DNA of 64,000 nucleotides from Rufibacter sp. LB8 (GTDB taxonomy: Bacteria; Bacteroidota; Bacteroidia; Cytophagales; Hymenobacteraceae), in assembly GCF_014876185.1 (NCBI RefSeq), contig NZ_JADALJ010000001.1, positions 1,841,501-1,905,500 on the forward strand. The letters are read 5' to 3'. This document shows positions 1 to 8,889 of the stretch, piece after piece. The notes below the pieces were generated by a model. It did not search any database. It saw nothing but the letters and a program-made list of their open reading frames with translations, and was not told the origin of the DNA. Positions within the stretch are counted from its first letter, which is position 1. The number at the start of each line of letters is the position of its first letter. Position numbers and translations under genes: made by a program.

Positions 1-128
1 AAACAGGAAGGCTACTAAAACGCGTGACTGCATACCGGCTATTGGAGACTTCTGATGAAAACTTTGGAATAGAAATTAACCGAGGTGAAGGTACGCAGAA
101 AGCGGCAGGAACCGCTGCGGACAAAAAA
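1..128. other. Window-edge intergenic sequence
   Basis: No reading frame worth calling is seen here. The first bases (AAACAGGAAG) match the right-hand end of the palindromic element found throughout the window, so a copy may be cut by the window edge. Confidence 0.4.
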
Positions 129-170
129 TGCGTTTTCGGGCTCATTTCTGAAAATGAGCCCGAAAACGCA
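129..170. repeat. Palindromic element, copy 1
   Basis: Near-perfect palindrome with outer ends TGCG and CGCA. It lies 25 nt beyond the stop codon of the minus-strand thioesterase. Confidence 0.9.
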
Positions 171-195
171 CGCACCTTAGGTCAAATTTAAACGC

Positions 196-708
196 TTACT
201 TGGCGAGTTTCATCTCGTCGCGCAGCTGCTTTACGCGGTCTTCAAACAAGGCGGGCGTTTCTTCCTTCACCACCACTTCGTCAAAGAGTTGCATGAGTTC
301 AGGCTCGTGCTGGGCGCGCTCACTTTTGCGCACGTCTATGTATACAAACTTGGTCCAGAGAATGGCTTTGAGTTTCTGCCTGTGCTCGTCTAACATAATG
401 TGTTCCACCAACATGCTGGTGTCGCTCACCTGCCTGATGCTGGTCCTGATGGTCACTAGTTCCCGCACGCGGGCGGGCTGCAGGTACACAATCTGGTTCT
501 GGCCCACCACCCAGGCGCGGCCGGTCTTCCGAAAGAACGCATGAATGTCCAGCCCGTAGGCTTCCTCCACCTGGTCTTCGCGCTCATTCTGGAAATAATT
601 GAGAAACGCGCTGTTGTTCAAATGCCCGAAGGGGTCGCAATGGTCAAACCTGATGCGGGTCTGGCTTTCCAGCACGGCTGGCTTGGGAGTATTGGTCTGG
701 TCTGTCAT
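196..708 (-). CDS. Acyl-CoA thioesterase, hotdog fold
   Basis: The 170-residue protein has the 4-hydroxybenzoyl-CoA thioesterase signature, with RFDHCDPFGHLNNS near residue 20 and the following FLNYFQNERED. Members hydrolyse cytosolic acyl-CoA thioesters; the substrate cannot be read from the sequence. The Asp in DPFGHLNN corresponds to the usual catalytic acid of the family. I chose the ATG at 708 (MTDQTN); an in-frame ATG at 744 would add 12 residues unlike family N-termini. It is transcribed in the same direction as the two-component genes upstream but is separated from them by palindromic copy 2. Confidence 0.8.
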   Translation of the reverse strand: MTDQTNTPKPAVLESQTRIRFDHCDPFGHLNNSAFLNYFQNEREDQVEEAYGLDIHAFFRKTGRAWVVGQNQIVYLQPARVRELVTIRTSIRQVSDTSMLVEHIMLDEHRQKLKAILWTKFVYIDVRKSERAQHEPELMQLFDEVVVKEETPALFEDRVKQLRDEMKLAK

Positions 709-790
709 AGTTATGTCGATTGCATGGAGCCTAAAATTGGGCAAAAAACCGGACCTAGCCTAGCAAACCGCGCGTCTTGCCTGGGCAAAC

Positions 791-830
791 CCGTTTTCGG
801 GCTCATTTCCAGAAATGAGCCCGAAAACGG
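791..830. repeat. Palindromic element, copy 2
   Basis: Canonical copy with CCGTTTTCGGGCTCATTTC arms and a CAGA-type centre. It starts 15 nt beyond the LytTR regulator stop codon. Confidence 0.95.
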
Positions 831-845
831 AACACCCAGGTTCCT

Positions 846-1544
846 TCAAATGCTTTTCTGGTGGAGCCACCGCAGCACGTCCTCTTTGTATTGCCGGCCC
901 AACGGAATCTCTTTCTGGCCCACGGTCACCTGCTCGGCGGTAAAACTCTGCACGTGCGCCAGGTTGATGATAAAGGACTTCTGCACCCGCAGAAATTGGT
1001 GGGCGGGCAGTTTCTCCTCCAGATACGTCAGGCTGTAATAACCCACCAGTTCACGGCTGGTGGTTTTGATTTTGACGTAGTTGCGAAGGCTTTCCAGGTA
1101 CTCAATATCAGCCACGTTCACTTTCACCATGGCCTTGTCAATCTTAAGGTAAAGAAAAGTTTCTGGCTCCGCCGATGGTTTGCTAGATTTTCCCACAACT
1201 TTAGCCACCGCCTTGGCCAGCCGCTCAAACGACACCGGTTTTACCAGATAATCCACGGCGTCATGCTCAAACCCCTGCAGCGCGAATTCTCGGTGCGCGG
1301 TGGTGAAAATCAGGTTGGTAGAGGATTTCAGGAACGGCGCCAACTCAAAACCGGTGAGCCCGGGCATGGTGATGTCAAGAAAAAGCACATCGGGCGCGGG
1401 TTGGGTCTGCAGGAAGTGCAGGGCCTGAAAAGGATCATCAAACGAAGCCAACATGTGCACGTGCGGTAACTTTCCCAAATGCGTTTTGAGCACCTCCAGG
1501 GCTAGGGGCTCGTCATCTACCAATACACAGGTCAAAAGTTTCAT
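846..1544 (-). CDS. LytTR-family response regulator
   Basis: This 232-residue regulator has an N-terminal receiver domain (about residues 4-115) with acidic residues DDE at 10-12, the phosphoacceptor Asp57 in FLDITMPG, and the conserved Lys in YLVKPVS. The C-terminal half is a LytTR DNA-binding domain (about 130-230) with the typical sequence YLESLRNYVKI. Its start overlaps the stop of the upstream kinase gene by 4 nt (ATGA), so the two are translationally coupled and form a two-component system. Targets are not evident; no LytTR-type direct repeat was recognised nearby. Confidence 0.92.
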   Translation of the reverse strand: MKLLTCVLVDDEPLALEVLKTHLGKLPHVHMLASFDDPFQALHFLQTQPAPDVLFLDITMPGLTGFELAPFLKSSTNLIFTTAHREFALQGFEHDAVDYLVKPVSFERLAKAVAKVVGKSSKPSAEPETFLYLKIDKAMVKVNVADIEYLESLRNYVKIKTTSRELVGYYSLTYLEEKLPAHQFLRVQKSFIINLAHVQSFTAEQVTVGQKEIPLGRQYKEDVLRWLHQKSI

Positions 1545-2575
1545 GCCAATGGGAGTTGAAGGGTGGCCAAATAGGTGTCTGTTTTCTGGGTTTTCAGGAC
1601 GAAGGATCTGGGATAAAGCAGTTCTAACCGCTTGCGCAGATTGGTGAGTCCCACGCCGGAGGCAAATATTTTCTCTTCAATAGTATAAGCAGGCAAGTCG
1701 TTTTCCACGGTGAAGGTCAATCTGTTCTGCTGTACCTGGGCATTCAACCGTACCCAAGCCTTGCCCAACCGGTTTCCGTGTTTAAACGCATTTTCCACCA
1801 GCGGCAACAGCAGCAATGGAGCCACTTTCTGCTGCGGCTCCATTCCTACTCCGTAGATTGAAATTGTCACTTTCTCGCCCAGGCGCAACTTTTCCAGGGC
1901 CACGTAGTGTTGCACCATTTCCCACTCTTTCTGCAAGGGCACCAGGTCCTGCTCGCAGTCATAGGTCATGTAACTCAACACTTCAGAGAGGCGCAACACC
2001 GTCTCCGGCGCCTGCTCCGATTGGCTCAGCGTGAGCGCGTACAGATTGTTAAGCGTGTTGAACAGAAAATGGGGCTGCAGCTGTTTTTTGAGGTTCTGCA
2101 ATTCGGCCTCGGCTTTCTCCCGGGCCAACCGTTCGGTTTTCACCTGCGTGGCCAGCCAATCTTTGACCAGATAAAGAGAAATACCCAAACCCACCACGGG
2201 GTACACGTAAATCAAATTCAGGAAAGCGGCCTTCACATCCCAAAAGGTATGCGCGGCCAAGGCACTGGGGTGCGCGGTGATGGGTTGTACCGGCAATAAG
2301 TAAAAATCCTCCAATCGGTTCAGAAACGTCACCGCCAGCACATACACCGGCACCGCCACCGCCAAAGCCGCGTAGTTCCGGCGGGCCAACAACTGCTTGA
2401 TTAGCACGAACACCGCCACGTAAAAGGCCACCATTTTCAAAGGCAGTTCCAGCAATTCCATCTGCACCCTGAACCACAGATCACCGGGATACAGCTGGAA
2501 AAACGCCACCCGCACAGCCAAGTACAATAGCCATCCGGCGGCGTGCCACAAAATCTCAGTTCTGGTGAAGTGCAT
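1541..2575 (-). CDS. LytS/YehU-type sensor histidine kinase
   Basis: The 344-residue kinase has four predicted membrane helices in the first 140 residues, a short coiled coil (about 145-165), then the His_kinase motif QLQPHFLFNTLNN with the phosphoacceptor His at about 169. A C-terminal HATPase domain follows with the N-box LPLVENAFKHG and a GVGLTNLRKRL G-box. It would phosphorylate the adjacent LytTR regulator. The start is the ATG at 2575; six bases further upstream there is only a TTG. The -7 box at 2579-2586 ends just before this ATG, which predicts a leaderless mRNA. Confidence 0.9.
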   Translation of the reverse strand: MHFTRTEILWHAAGWLLYLAVRVAFFQLYPGDLWFRVQMELLELPLKMVAFYVAVFVLIKQLLARRNYAALAVAVPVYVLAVTFLNRLEDFYLLPVQPITAHPSALAAHTFWDVKAAFLNLIYVYPVVGLGISLYLVKDWLATQVKTERLAREKAEAELQNLKKQLQPHFLFNTLNNLYALTLSQSEQAPETVLRLSEVLSYMTYDCEQDLVPLQKEWEMVQHYVALEKLRLGEKVTISIYGVGMEPQQKVAPLLLLPLVENAFKHGNRLGKAWVRLNAQVQQNRLTFTVENDLPAYTIEEKIFASGVGLTNLRKRLELLYPRSFVLKTQKTDTYLATLQLPLA

Positions 2576-2578
2576 GGG

Positions 2579-2608
2579 CAAATATAAATGACTTTAGCGG
2601 CTTACAAA
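2579..2608 (-). promoter_or_regulatory. Bacteroidota-type promoter of the kinase operon
   Basis: Reading the minus strand, TTTG lies at 2608-2605 and TATATTTG at 2586-2579 with an 18-nt spacer. This matches the Bacteroidota consensus TTTG-N(17-23)-TAnnTTTG. The inferred transcription start is within a base or two of the ATG at 2575. Confidence 0.65.
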
Positions 2609-2714
2609 GAGCGCTTGCTCCGTGGTTTGGCCGGGTTCATACCAGAAAAAGCGTTTTGTGTCCGGCCCTTGCCACGTTTGGGATAAATTACCAGCGCCCC
2701 GGCGATAATTCAAA

Positions 2715-2722
2715 TATGTTTG
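2715..2722 (+). promoter_or_regulatory. -7 promoter box before the 2Fe-2S subunit gene
   Basis: TATGTTTG matches TAnnTTTG and ends 4 nt before the ATG at 2727. No TTTG is seen at the right -33 distance, so support is partial. Confidence 0.45.
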
Positions 2723-2726
2723 GGCT

Positions 2727-3197
2727 ATGGTGTATGTAGTTCAGATCAATCAAAAAACCTATCGGCTGGATGTGGAGGCCGACATGCCGCTGCTCTGGGC
2801 ACTGCGTGATTTCGCGCACCTGAAAGGCACCAAGTACGGTTGCGGCAAAGGTCTCTGCGGCGCCTGCACGGTACTGCTGGACGGGCAGGCGGTGCGCTCC
2901 TGCTCCATGCCCGTGGCGGGTGTGGGCAACCGGGCCATCACCACCATTGAAGGCCTTAGGCCCACCGGAGACCACCCACTGCAGAAAAGCTGGGAAACCT
3001 GCAGCGTGCCCCAATGTGGCTACTGCCAGGCGGGCCAGATCATGACGGCCTGCGCCTTTCTGCAGGAAAACCCCTCGCCCACGGAAGATGAGATCAAACA
3101 AGCCATGAGCCGAAATCTCTGCCGCTGTGGCACCTACCTGCGGATCAGGAAAGCCGTGAAAATGGCCTCAGAGGAACTCAACGCTACCAAACCATGA
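2727..3197 (+). CDS. 2Fe-2S subunit of a molybdenum hydroxylase (IorA-like)
   Basis: The 156-residue protein carries the electron-transfer subunit fold of the xanthine oxidase family. The plant-type 2Fe-2S cluster ligands are Cys39, Cys44, Cys47 and Cys59; the second cluster ligands are Cys97, Cys100, Cys132 and Cys134 (QCGYCQAGQ and NLCRCGTY). It passes electrons from the molybdopterin subunit encoded next, whose ATG overlaps this stop codon. Length and motifs match the isoquinoline 1-oxidoreductase alpha type, but the substrate cannot be assigned. Its start follows a -7 box so closely that a leaderless transcript is possible. Confidence 0.92.
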   Translation: MVYVVQINQKTYRLDVEADMPLLWALRDFAHLKGTKYGCGKGLCGACTVLLDGQAVRSCSMPVAGVGNRAITTIEGLRPTGDHPLQKSWETCSVPQCGYCQAGQIMTACAFLQENPSPTEDEIKQAMSRNLCRCGTYLRIRKAVKMASEELNATKP

Positions 3198-5410
3198 AAA
3201 GACGAGATTTTATCAGGGCCTCCACGCTGGCGGGCGGCGGCATGCTGTTGCACGCCAACACCTGGGCCAGTTTGCTTTCTCCGGCGGCCGCTAAAAAGAT
3301 GGACCGCGAAGTGAACCATGTTTTTGCCTTGAATGCCTTCCTGAAAATCACGTCGCAGAACCAGGTGTTGTTCCAGGTCAGCAAGCACGAAATGGGCCAG
3401 GGCATTGCCACCGGCATGGCCATGATTCTGGCCGAGGAACTGGACGCCGACTGGGAAAAGGTGCAGGTAGAATTCATTGACGCCGACCTCAAAGTTTTCC
3501 AGAACAATGACATGGGCGGCATGAGCGCGGGCGGCAGCACCACCATCATGGACATGTGGCTGATTTTGCGCCGCATGGGAGCCACCGCCCGGCAACTGCT
3601 GGTGCGGGCCGCCGTGCAGGAATGGAGCATTGCGCCAGAGAAAATCAAAACGCAGAACGGCATCCTCACCAACACACTAACCGGTGCCCAACTCACCTAC
3701 GGCCAACTAGCCGACAAAGCCGCGCTGCTGCCCCTGCCCGCCACGGTGCCGCTTAAAAAAGAAACTGATTTCCAGTTGGTAGGCCAACCGTTGCCCAACA
3801 AAATCACGGCGCAGGTGGCAACGGGCACCTACAAATATGGCATTGATGTGGAAGTGCCCGGTATGCTGTACGCCTTAGTGGCCCGCTGTCCGGTGCATCT
3901 GGGCAAACTTGAAAAATATGACGCCAGCAAAGCGCTCAAAATCAAAGGCGTGCGCCACGTAGTCACCACCACCGCCATTGCCGGGGCCAAACCCAACGGT
4001 TTCTTCAGCGTGCGCGAGGGTGTGGCCGTGGTAGCCGATTCTTTCTGGGCCGCCAAAAAAGGCCGGGACGCCCTGATTCTTGATTGGGATTTGGGCCCAC
4101 ACGGCAATCGCTCTTTGCAGGACTTTGAGAAAACGGTGCAGGAGAAAAGCACGCGCCAGAGCCAGCCCACGGGCTTTGTGGGCAATGCGCACGCCTTCGC
4201 AGATTTGCAGCAGAATGATCGTATCCTGAGCGCCGAATATGTGTACCCGCACCAGTTGCACGCATCGCTGGAAACCCTCAACTGTACTGCCCACCACCAG
4301 GGCGACAGCTGCGAGATTTGGGTGGGCACCCAGGCGCCGCCCATGATGATCCGCGAAGTGGCCGCTTATTTCAAACTACCCCAGGACCAGGTGAAAATCC
4401 ACACGCTTCCCTCGGGTGGTGGGTTTGGCCGAAGGTATTACCCAGACCCGGCGCTGGAGGCGGTACATATCTCCAAAATGGCGGGGAACATCCCCATCAA
4501 AATGCTCTGGACCCGCGCAGATGATTTCCAGCACAATTTCTGGCACTGCTATTCCTTTAGCCGCTACCAGGCAGGCCTCACCGCCGATAAAAAATTGAAC
4601 GCGTGGTATTTCAAGGAACTCCGGAGCTATACCTGGGGCGCGGCCTTCCCGTTCAGGCCCGAGATTTCGTGGAACGGGTATGCCATCCCCAACAAACGGT
4701 TTGACTTTGAGACCATTCAGGACGACAGCCCGGTGCAGTCCTGTGCGTGGCGCTCGGTGATTGCCAATGCCTGGGGCTTTGGGCAGGAATGTTTTCTGGA
4801 TGAAATAGCCGCGTTTGTGGGCAAAGACCCCTACGTGCTCAGACAAGAACTGCTGCAGGAAAACCGCGAAGAAAAAGTCGGGCACCAGTTTCCGCTCAGT
4901 TCCAAACGGCTTAGGCAAGTGATGGAATTGGCGGTGAGTAAATCTACCTGGCACCAGAAACGTGAAAAAGGCAAAGGCGTTGGGTTGGCGGTGTACCCCT
5001 ACCTGCACGGCAACAGTTACTGCGCCCAGGTGGCTGAAGTGACCGTGACCAACGGCCAGCTTTCCGTTGACAAAATGGTGGTGGCCGTGGATTGCGGGCG
5101 CGTGGTGAACCCAGATCTGGTCAAGGCGCAGATAGAAGGCGGCATTGTCTGGGCGCTCACGGCTCTGCTCTACGGCGGCATGGAATTGGAGAAGGGCCGG
5201 GCGTTGCGCAGCAATTTTCATGACAACAAACTGCTCACCAATGCTGAATGCCCTGAGGTTGAGGTGCATTTTGTGTCTTCTGAAGATGGTCCGTTTGGGA
5301 TTGGGGAACTCTCGCCGCCCAGCGCGGTGCCGGCCATTGTGAACGCCATTTACAACGCCACCGGCAAACGCATCAGAAAATTACCTTTGGCCAAAGACAG
5401 CCTGGTGTAG
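3194..5410 (+). CDS. Molybdopterin-binding subunit, xanthine oxidase family (IorB-like)
   Basis: This 738-residue catalytic subunit begins with a Tat-like leader (KRRDFIRAST followed by a hydrophobic stretch to about residue 30), suggesting export with the cofactor already inserted. Family features include GQGIATGMAMILAEELD near 65, GGGFGRRYYPDP near 410, and the near-C-terminal GIGELSPPSAVPAIVNAI, where the catalytic Glu of the family resides. It overlaps the 2Fe-2S gene by 4 nt and is followed by a cytochrome c, a common arrangement for periplasmic aldehyde or N-heterocycle hydroxylases of the IorAB type. Substrate unknown. Confidence 0.9.
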   Translation: MKRRDFIRASTLAGGGMLLHANTWASLLSPAAAKKMDREVNHVFALNAFLKITSQNQVLFQVSKHEMGQGIATGMAMILAEELDADWEKVQVEFIDADLKVFQNNDMGGMSAGGSTTIMDMWLILRRMGATARQLLVRAAVQEWSIAPEKIKTQNGILTNTLTGAQLTYGQLADKAALLPLPATVPLKKETDFQLVGQPLPNKITAQVATGTYKYGIDVEVPGMLYALVARCPVHLGKLEKYDASKALKIKGVRHVVTTTAIAGAKPNGFFSVREGVAVVADSFWAAKKGRDALILDWDLGPHGNRSLQDFEKTVQEKSTRQSQPTGFVGNAHAFADLQQNDRILSAEYVYPHQLHASLETLNCTAHHQGDSCEIWVGTQAPPMMIREVAAYFKLPQDQVKIHTLPSGGGFGRRYYPDPALEAVHISKMAGNIPIKMLWTRADDFQHNFWHCYSFSRYQAGLTADKKLNAWYFKELRSYTWGAAFPFRPEISWNGYAIPNKRFDFETIQDDSPVQSCAWRSVIANAWGFGQECFLDEIAAFVGKDPYVLRQELLQENREEKVGHQFPLSSKRLRQVMELAVSKSTWHQKREKGKGVGLAVYPYLHGNSYCAQVAEVTVTNGQLSVDKMVVAVDCGRVVNPDLVKAQIEGGIVWALTALLYGGMELEKGRALRSNFHDNKLLTNAECPEVEVHFVSSEDGPFGIGELSPPSAVPAIVNAIYNATGKRIRKLPLAKDSLV

Positions 5411-5477
5411 GAAATCCGTGAATTGAAAACCGGTGATAACTTCTTCCATTTCGGGCTGCGGCCAAAAATTTAAATTG

Positions 5478-5517
5478 CCGTTTTGGGGCTCATTTTCAGA
5501 AATGAGCCCCAAATCCG
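5478..5517. repeat. Palindromic element, copy 3
   Basis: Variant with TTTTGGGGCTC on the left and GAGCCCCAAA on the right, so the G-for-C change is matched in both arms. It sits between the molybdenum subunit and the cytochrome gene. Confidence 0.85.
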
Positions 5518-5535
5518 AAAAACCATTTCCACAAG

Positions 5536-5934
5536 ATGAAACTACTTTTCACTGCATTTTTAATGACGGCCGGCGTGGCCTGGCTAGACCTGCAAACTAA
5601 TGATCTGGCCGCCAGCCGGCAGCGCGGCGAACGGGTGTACCAGGCCAATTGCCAGAGTTGCCACCTGCCCAAAGGCGAAGGTGTGCCCGGCACATTCCCA
5701 CCGCTGGCCCCCTCAGATTTCCTCTTGAAAGACCAAACGCGGGCCATCAACGTGGTGGTGCACGGCCTCAGAGGCCCCATCAAAGTAAACGGCAAAAAGT
5801 ATGACCTGGAGATGCCCGCCCAAGCCTTCCTCACCGACCAGGAAATTGCCGATGTAATGAATTATGTGCAGAACAGTTGGGGAAACAAAGCGCCGCTGGT
5901 CACGCCCGGCCAAGTAAAAGCCGCCAGAAAGTAA
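5536..5934 (+). CDS. Small c-type cytochrome
   Basis: The 132-residue protein has an N-terminal export signal (MKLLFTAFLMTAGVAW) and a single haem c site, CQSCH, near residue 40. A later Met in LEMPAQAF is a plausible axial ligand. It probably accepts electrons from the molybdenum hydroxylase encoded immediately upstream. The two genes are 125 nt apart with a palindromic element between them, so co-transcription is likely but not certain. Confidence 0.88.
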   Translation: MKLLFTAFLMTAGVAWLDLQTNDLAASRQRGERVYQANCQSCHLPKGEGVPGTFPPLAPSDFLLKDQTRAINVVVHGLRGPIKVNGKKYDLEMPAQAFLTDQEIADVMNYVQNSWGNKAPLVTPGQVKAARK

Positions 5935-5936
5935 AT

Positions 5937-5980
5937 TTCCGTTTTCGGGCTCATTTCCAGAAATGAGCCCGAAAACGGAA
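5937..5980. repeat. Palindromic element, copy 4
   Basis: Canonical copy with arms extended to TTCC and GGAA. It starts 2 nt after the cytochrome stop codon, in the convergent gap with the chromate-type transporter. Confidence 0.95.
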
Positions 5981-6021
5981 AACGCCTTCCTCTTCAGAAG
6001 AATTCAGCCGGTAAGAAATGG

Positions 6022-7359
6022 TTAGTTGAGTAGTAAGTAATGACCTAAGCCGGCCATAGCGCTAATGCCAATCCAGGGGATCATGCCTACTTTAAAGCGG
6101 TACATGGCCACAAACGATATCACCATCCAGGCCAGGGCAAAATAGTCAAGGCCATCCACAGAAACCGAAGCGGGGAACAACACGGCCGCCCCAAAATAGA
6201 CCGTGAGGTTTAAAATAACGCCTACCACCGCCGCCGTTATCAGGCCTAAAATTGATTTTAAAGCCAGGTTCCCGCGCGTGCGCTCAATGAACGGCGCGCC
6301 GGCCAGAATGAAAAAGAAACAAGGTAAAAACGTATAGAACGTGGTAGTGAACAAACCCACCGCGCCCATGGCCAGGTTGCCGCCGTATTGGTTGTGGCCT
6401 GCCATGAAGCCCACAAAAGCCAGCACCATGATCAAGGGCCCAGGCGTGGTTTCGCCCAAGGCCAGGCCGTCAATCATCTCGGTTTTGGAAAGCCACTGGA
6501 ATTCTTCCACGGTCACCTGGGCCGCGTAGGGCAACACGGCATAGGCGCCGCCAAACGTGACCAGCGCCGCCTTGGTGAAAAACGAAATGAGCTCCTGCCA
6601 GAAGGCAAAATTTCGGGTGAAGAAATAGAAAAGGGCCAGCGGTACCGCCCACAGCGCCAACGTGATCAGAAAACGCACAAGGCTTCGGCCCCAGGAAACG
6701 CCTTCTCCCACCACCGGGCTGTTGGCGTTGAGGTAATAACTCTGCTCGTTCTGGGTCTGTTGGGTGGTTTCCTGCTTCTCCTGAAAAAACGAGGGCCAGA
6801 TTTTGCGCAACACCACCGCTACAGCCACCGCGCCCAGAATAATCAACGGAAACGGCACCTTTAGGAAATACATCAAAATAAAGCTGAGCACCGCCGTGGC
6901 ATAATGCAGCCAGGTCTTCAGCGATTTACCCGCAATTTTGACCAAAGCCAGCGCCACAATGGCCACCACCGCCGGTTTCAGCCCATAAAAAAGCGCCGCC
7001 ACCCACGGTATTGCCCCATAGGACACATACACCGCACTTAAACCCAACAAAATGAACACCGAAGGCAACACAAACAAAATACCGGCCACCAGCCCGCCCC
7101 GCACACCGTGCATGAGCCAGCCCAGATAGGTGGCCAATTGCTGGGCCTCGGGCCCAGGCAGCAGCATGCAGTAATTGAGCGCGTGCAGAAATCTACTGTC
7201 TGACACCCAGCGCTTCTGCTCCACAAGAAAGGTGTGCATGATGCCAATTTGTCCTGCCGGTCCGCCAAAACTGATGAACCCCAGCTTGAGCCAAAACAAA
7301 AAAGCCTCTTTGAAAGATGGTTTCTCGGGCGCTGAAGTTATAGTGGTTGTCGGTTGCAT
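6022..7359 (-). CDS. Chromate transporter (CHR family), two-domain type
   Basis: The 445-residue membrane protein has two homologous CHR halves. The first contains FGGPAGQIGIMH and LPGPEAQQLATYLGW; the second contains VTFGGAYAVLPY and LGETTPGPLIMVLAFVGF. About 10-12 membrane helices are apparent. Family members export chromate by proton exchange, often as a sulfate-analogue carrier, but many environmental members are untested, so chromate resistance is inference. No ChrB regulator or sulfur gene is adjacent. Confidence 0.88.
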   Translation of the reverse strand: MQPTTTITSAPEKPSFKEAFLFWLKLGFISFGGPAGQIGIMHTFLVEQKRWVSDSRFLHALNYCMLLPGPEAQQLATYLGWLMHGVRGGLVAGILFVLPSVFILLGLSAVYVSYGAIPWVAALFYGLKPAVVAIVALALVKIAGKSLKTWLHYATAVLSFILMYFLKVPFPLIILGAVAVAVVLRKIWPSFFQEKQETTQQTQNEQSYYLNANSPVVGEGVSWGRSLVRFLITLALWAVPLALFYFFTRNFAFWQELISFFTKAALVTFGGAYAVLPYAAQVTVEEFQWLSKTEMIDGLALGETTPGPLIMVLAFVGFMAGHNQYGGNLAMGAVGLFTTTFYTFLPCFFFILAGAPFIERTRGNLALKSILGLITAAVVGVILNLTVYFGAAVLFPASVSVDGLDYFALAWMVISFVAMYRFKVGMIPWIGISAMAGLGHYLLLN

Positions 7360-7444
7360 GGGCGGTTGCGGTCAAATACACAGAAATAGATGCCTCCGCA
7401 AGGTAGAGAATGAATGGGCTTAGAAAAACAGGGGGAAGAAATTT

Positions 7445-7484
7445 CCGTTTTGGGGCTCATTTCTGGAAATGAGCCCGAAAACGG
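7445..7484. repeat. Palindromic element, copy 5
   Basis: Arms are TTTTGGGGCTC and GAGCCCGAAAAC, leaving one G:C to G:A type mismatch. It ends 4 nt from the stop codon of the minus-strand unknown gene. Confidence 0.93.
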
Positions 7485-7488
7485 CTTT

Positions 7489-8622
7489 TTACTTCACGTA
7501 TTTGATGCGGCAGTCAAAGGTGAGTTTATGGATGAGCTGGGCGGTCTTGGGGTTCTGGAACGTGACCGCGCCCTCGGCCTTGAGGGTTTCATAGGCCAGT
7601 TTGTAATTGGGTTTGCTGTAGGGCGTGCCCAGGTGGTGCCTCAGGTAAATTTTTTCCAGCGGTTGGTTGTGGAAATCTGTTGCTCTGGTGCGTAAGTCCT
7701 CTACCAGTTTATGCTGTGAAAACTCCAGGTATTGGTGGTACTCGGGCACCAGCAGTTTAAGCGGTTTGAGGTTAACGCCCATGAGCGGCACGCCGTCTTC
7801 CTGCACGTCTGAGTAAGGCAGCAGTGTTTCCTTGAACTGGCCGTGCAACCCTTCCTGCGCAGACACAAACACCGCATAAAAGTGCGTGGCGTCTTTGCCC
7901 GGCAGGTTCACCCGGAACTTGGTGCCCGCCAGATCAAAAAAGGCCAGCCTCCCCAGGAAAGCATCTACCAACAGCCGTTCTTTTTTGGCCGAAGGCGTAC
8001 CAGGGTTCGTCATTTTCCCCTGAAGCGCGGGCAAGGTTTCCCCGAAAAACTGTTGCGCCGGGCTGCCCGCTACTGCCGACTTTACCGCCGCCTTGAGTTT
8101 GGACGGTTCCAGCAGCACCAGAAAATGCGTGTCGGGCCGGTTGAGGGTGTTAATCCAGAGTTCCTGGCTGACTTTGCCCGCAAAAGGATCTAAAATAATC
8201 AAGGCCGAATTCGGCGCAGCCAAAGATTCTTGCAGCAGGGCGTGTTCCTGAGGCGTCTGAAGAAATAGGGGTGGCCGCGGCAGTTCTTCCAGCAGAGGCA
8301 CGGCTTCTATAAACAGTTTGGTGCGCTGCAAGGCCACTTTGGAGGCGTCATAAAAAAAGGCCGAGAGACGCCGCTCCACGCCCCGGCGCGGGCCAGATTC
8401 CAGGAAAATAGATTTGAGCACCAGCGCGGGCACTTCAGAAAGTTCGTCTGGCCCGGGGTTGGCCAGGAAATCAATCAGAAGCAAATCAACTGTACTGGGC
8501 ACCGGCGCAGAACTAGTGACGGCGGCTACCCAATGCAGCAGAAACGCCTGCAGCAGTTCGGCCTTGGCAGCAGAAAGGTGGCGGGGTTGCTTAAAGAAAT
8601 CCTTCTGAATGTTGGCCGTCAC
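7489..8622 (-). CDS. Uncharacterised protein with a possible C-terminal winged helix
   Basis: I do not recognise this protein with certainty. The frame is open back to 8721, but only TTG or GTG starts exist there. A -7 box at 8676-8683 favours a start inside, so I chose GTG at 8622 (377 residues). The middle contains ALIILDPFAGKVSQ, a Rossmann-like strand and loop. The C-terminal 60 residues (IYLRHHLGTPYSKPNYKLAYETL onward is where it begins) look like a winged helix. This layout loosely recalls three-Cys-motif partner (TcmP) proteins, a weak resemblance that needs a profile search. Standalone gene. Confidence 0.6.
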   Translation of the reverse strand: MTANIQKDFFKQPRHLSAAKAELLQAFLLHWVAAVTSSAPVPSTVDLLLIDFLANPGPDELSEVPALVLKSIFLESGPRRGVERRLSAFFYDASKVALQRTKLFIEAVPLLEELPRPPLFLQTPQEHALLQESLAAPNSALIILDPFAGKVSQELWINTLNRPDTHFLVLLEPSKLKAAVKSAVAGSPAQQFFGETLPALQGKMTNPGTPSAKKERLLVDAFLGRLAFFDLAGTKFRVNLPGKDATHFYAVFVSAQEGLHGQFKETLLPYSDVQEDGVPLMGVNLKPLKLLVPEYHQYLEFSQHKLVEDLRTRATDFHNQPLEKIYLRHHLGTPYSKPNYKLAYETLKAEGAVTFQNPKTAQLIHKLTFDCRIKYVK

Positions 8623-8675
8623 GGGTGGGTAAGTCTCTGAAATGCCTGGGCCGCGGCAAGCGGCCAAAGTTGCTG

Positions 8676-8683
8676 CAAAGATA
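8676..8683 (-). promoter_or_regulatory. -7 box inside the 5' end of the open frame
   Basis: On the minus strand TATCTTTG matches TAnnTTTG. It argues that the unknown gene starts downstream of 8676, at TTG 8667 or GTG 8622. No -33 TTTG was found at normal spacing. Confidence 0.3.
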
Positions 8684-8764
8684 CGCCCTTCATGGCTAGC
8701 AGCATACTTTTCAAGCGGCAAATACGTGCGTTGGTTTAAATCAAATGATAGGGTTTTCTAAAAG

Positions 8765-8805
8765 CCGTTTTCGGGCTCATTTCCGGAAATGAGCCCGAAA
8801 ACAGG
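8765..8805. repeat. Palindromic element, copy 6
   Basis: Canonical core with a CCGG centre, giving a fully symmetrical middle. It lies in the divergent gap upstream of blaI. Confidence 0.93.
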
Positions 8806-8889
8806 AAACTTCCGCTCCTATCTGCCTGACCGGCGGTTAGTTATATTTTAATCCGACTAAAAAAAGTTATTAAAATTTTTAGGTAACTG

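Noticed and set aside
200..544. Plus-strand frame opposite the thioesterase gene
   Set aside because: It is a shadow of the minus-strand thioesterase; no conserved motifs or start context.
6022..7359. Chromate resistance operon
   Set aside because: Only the CHR-type transporter is present; no chrB or reductase genes are near, so resistance was not claimed.
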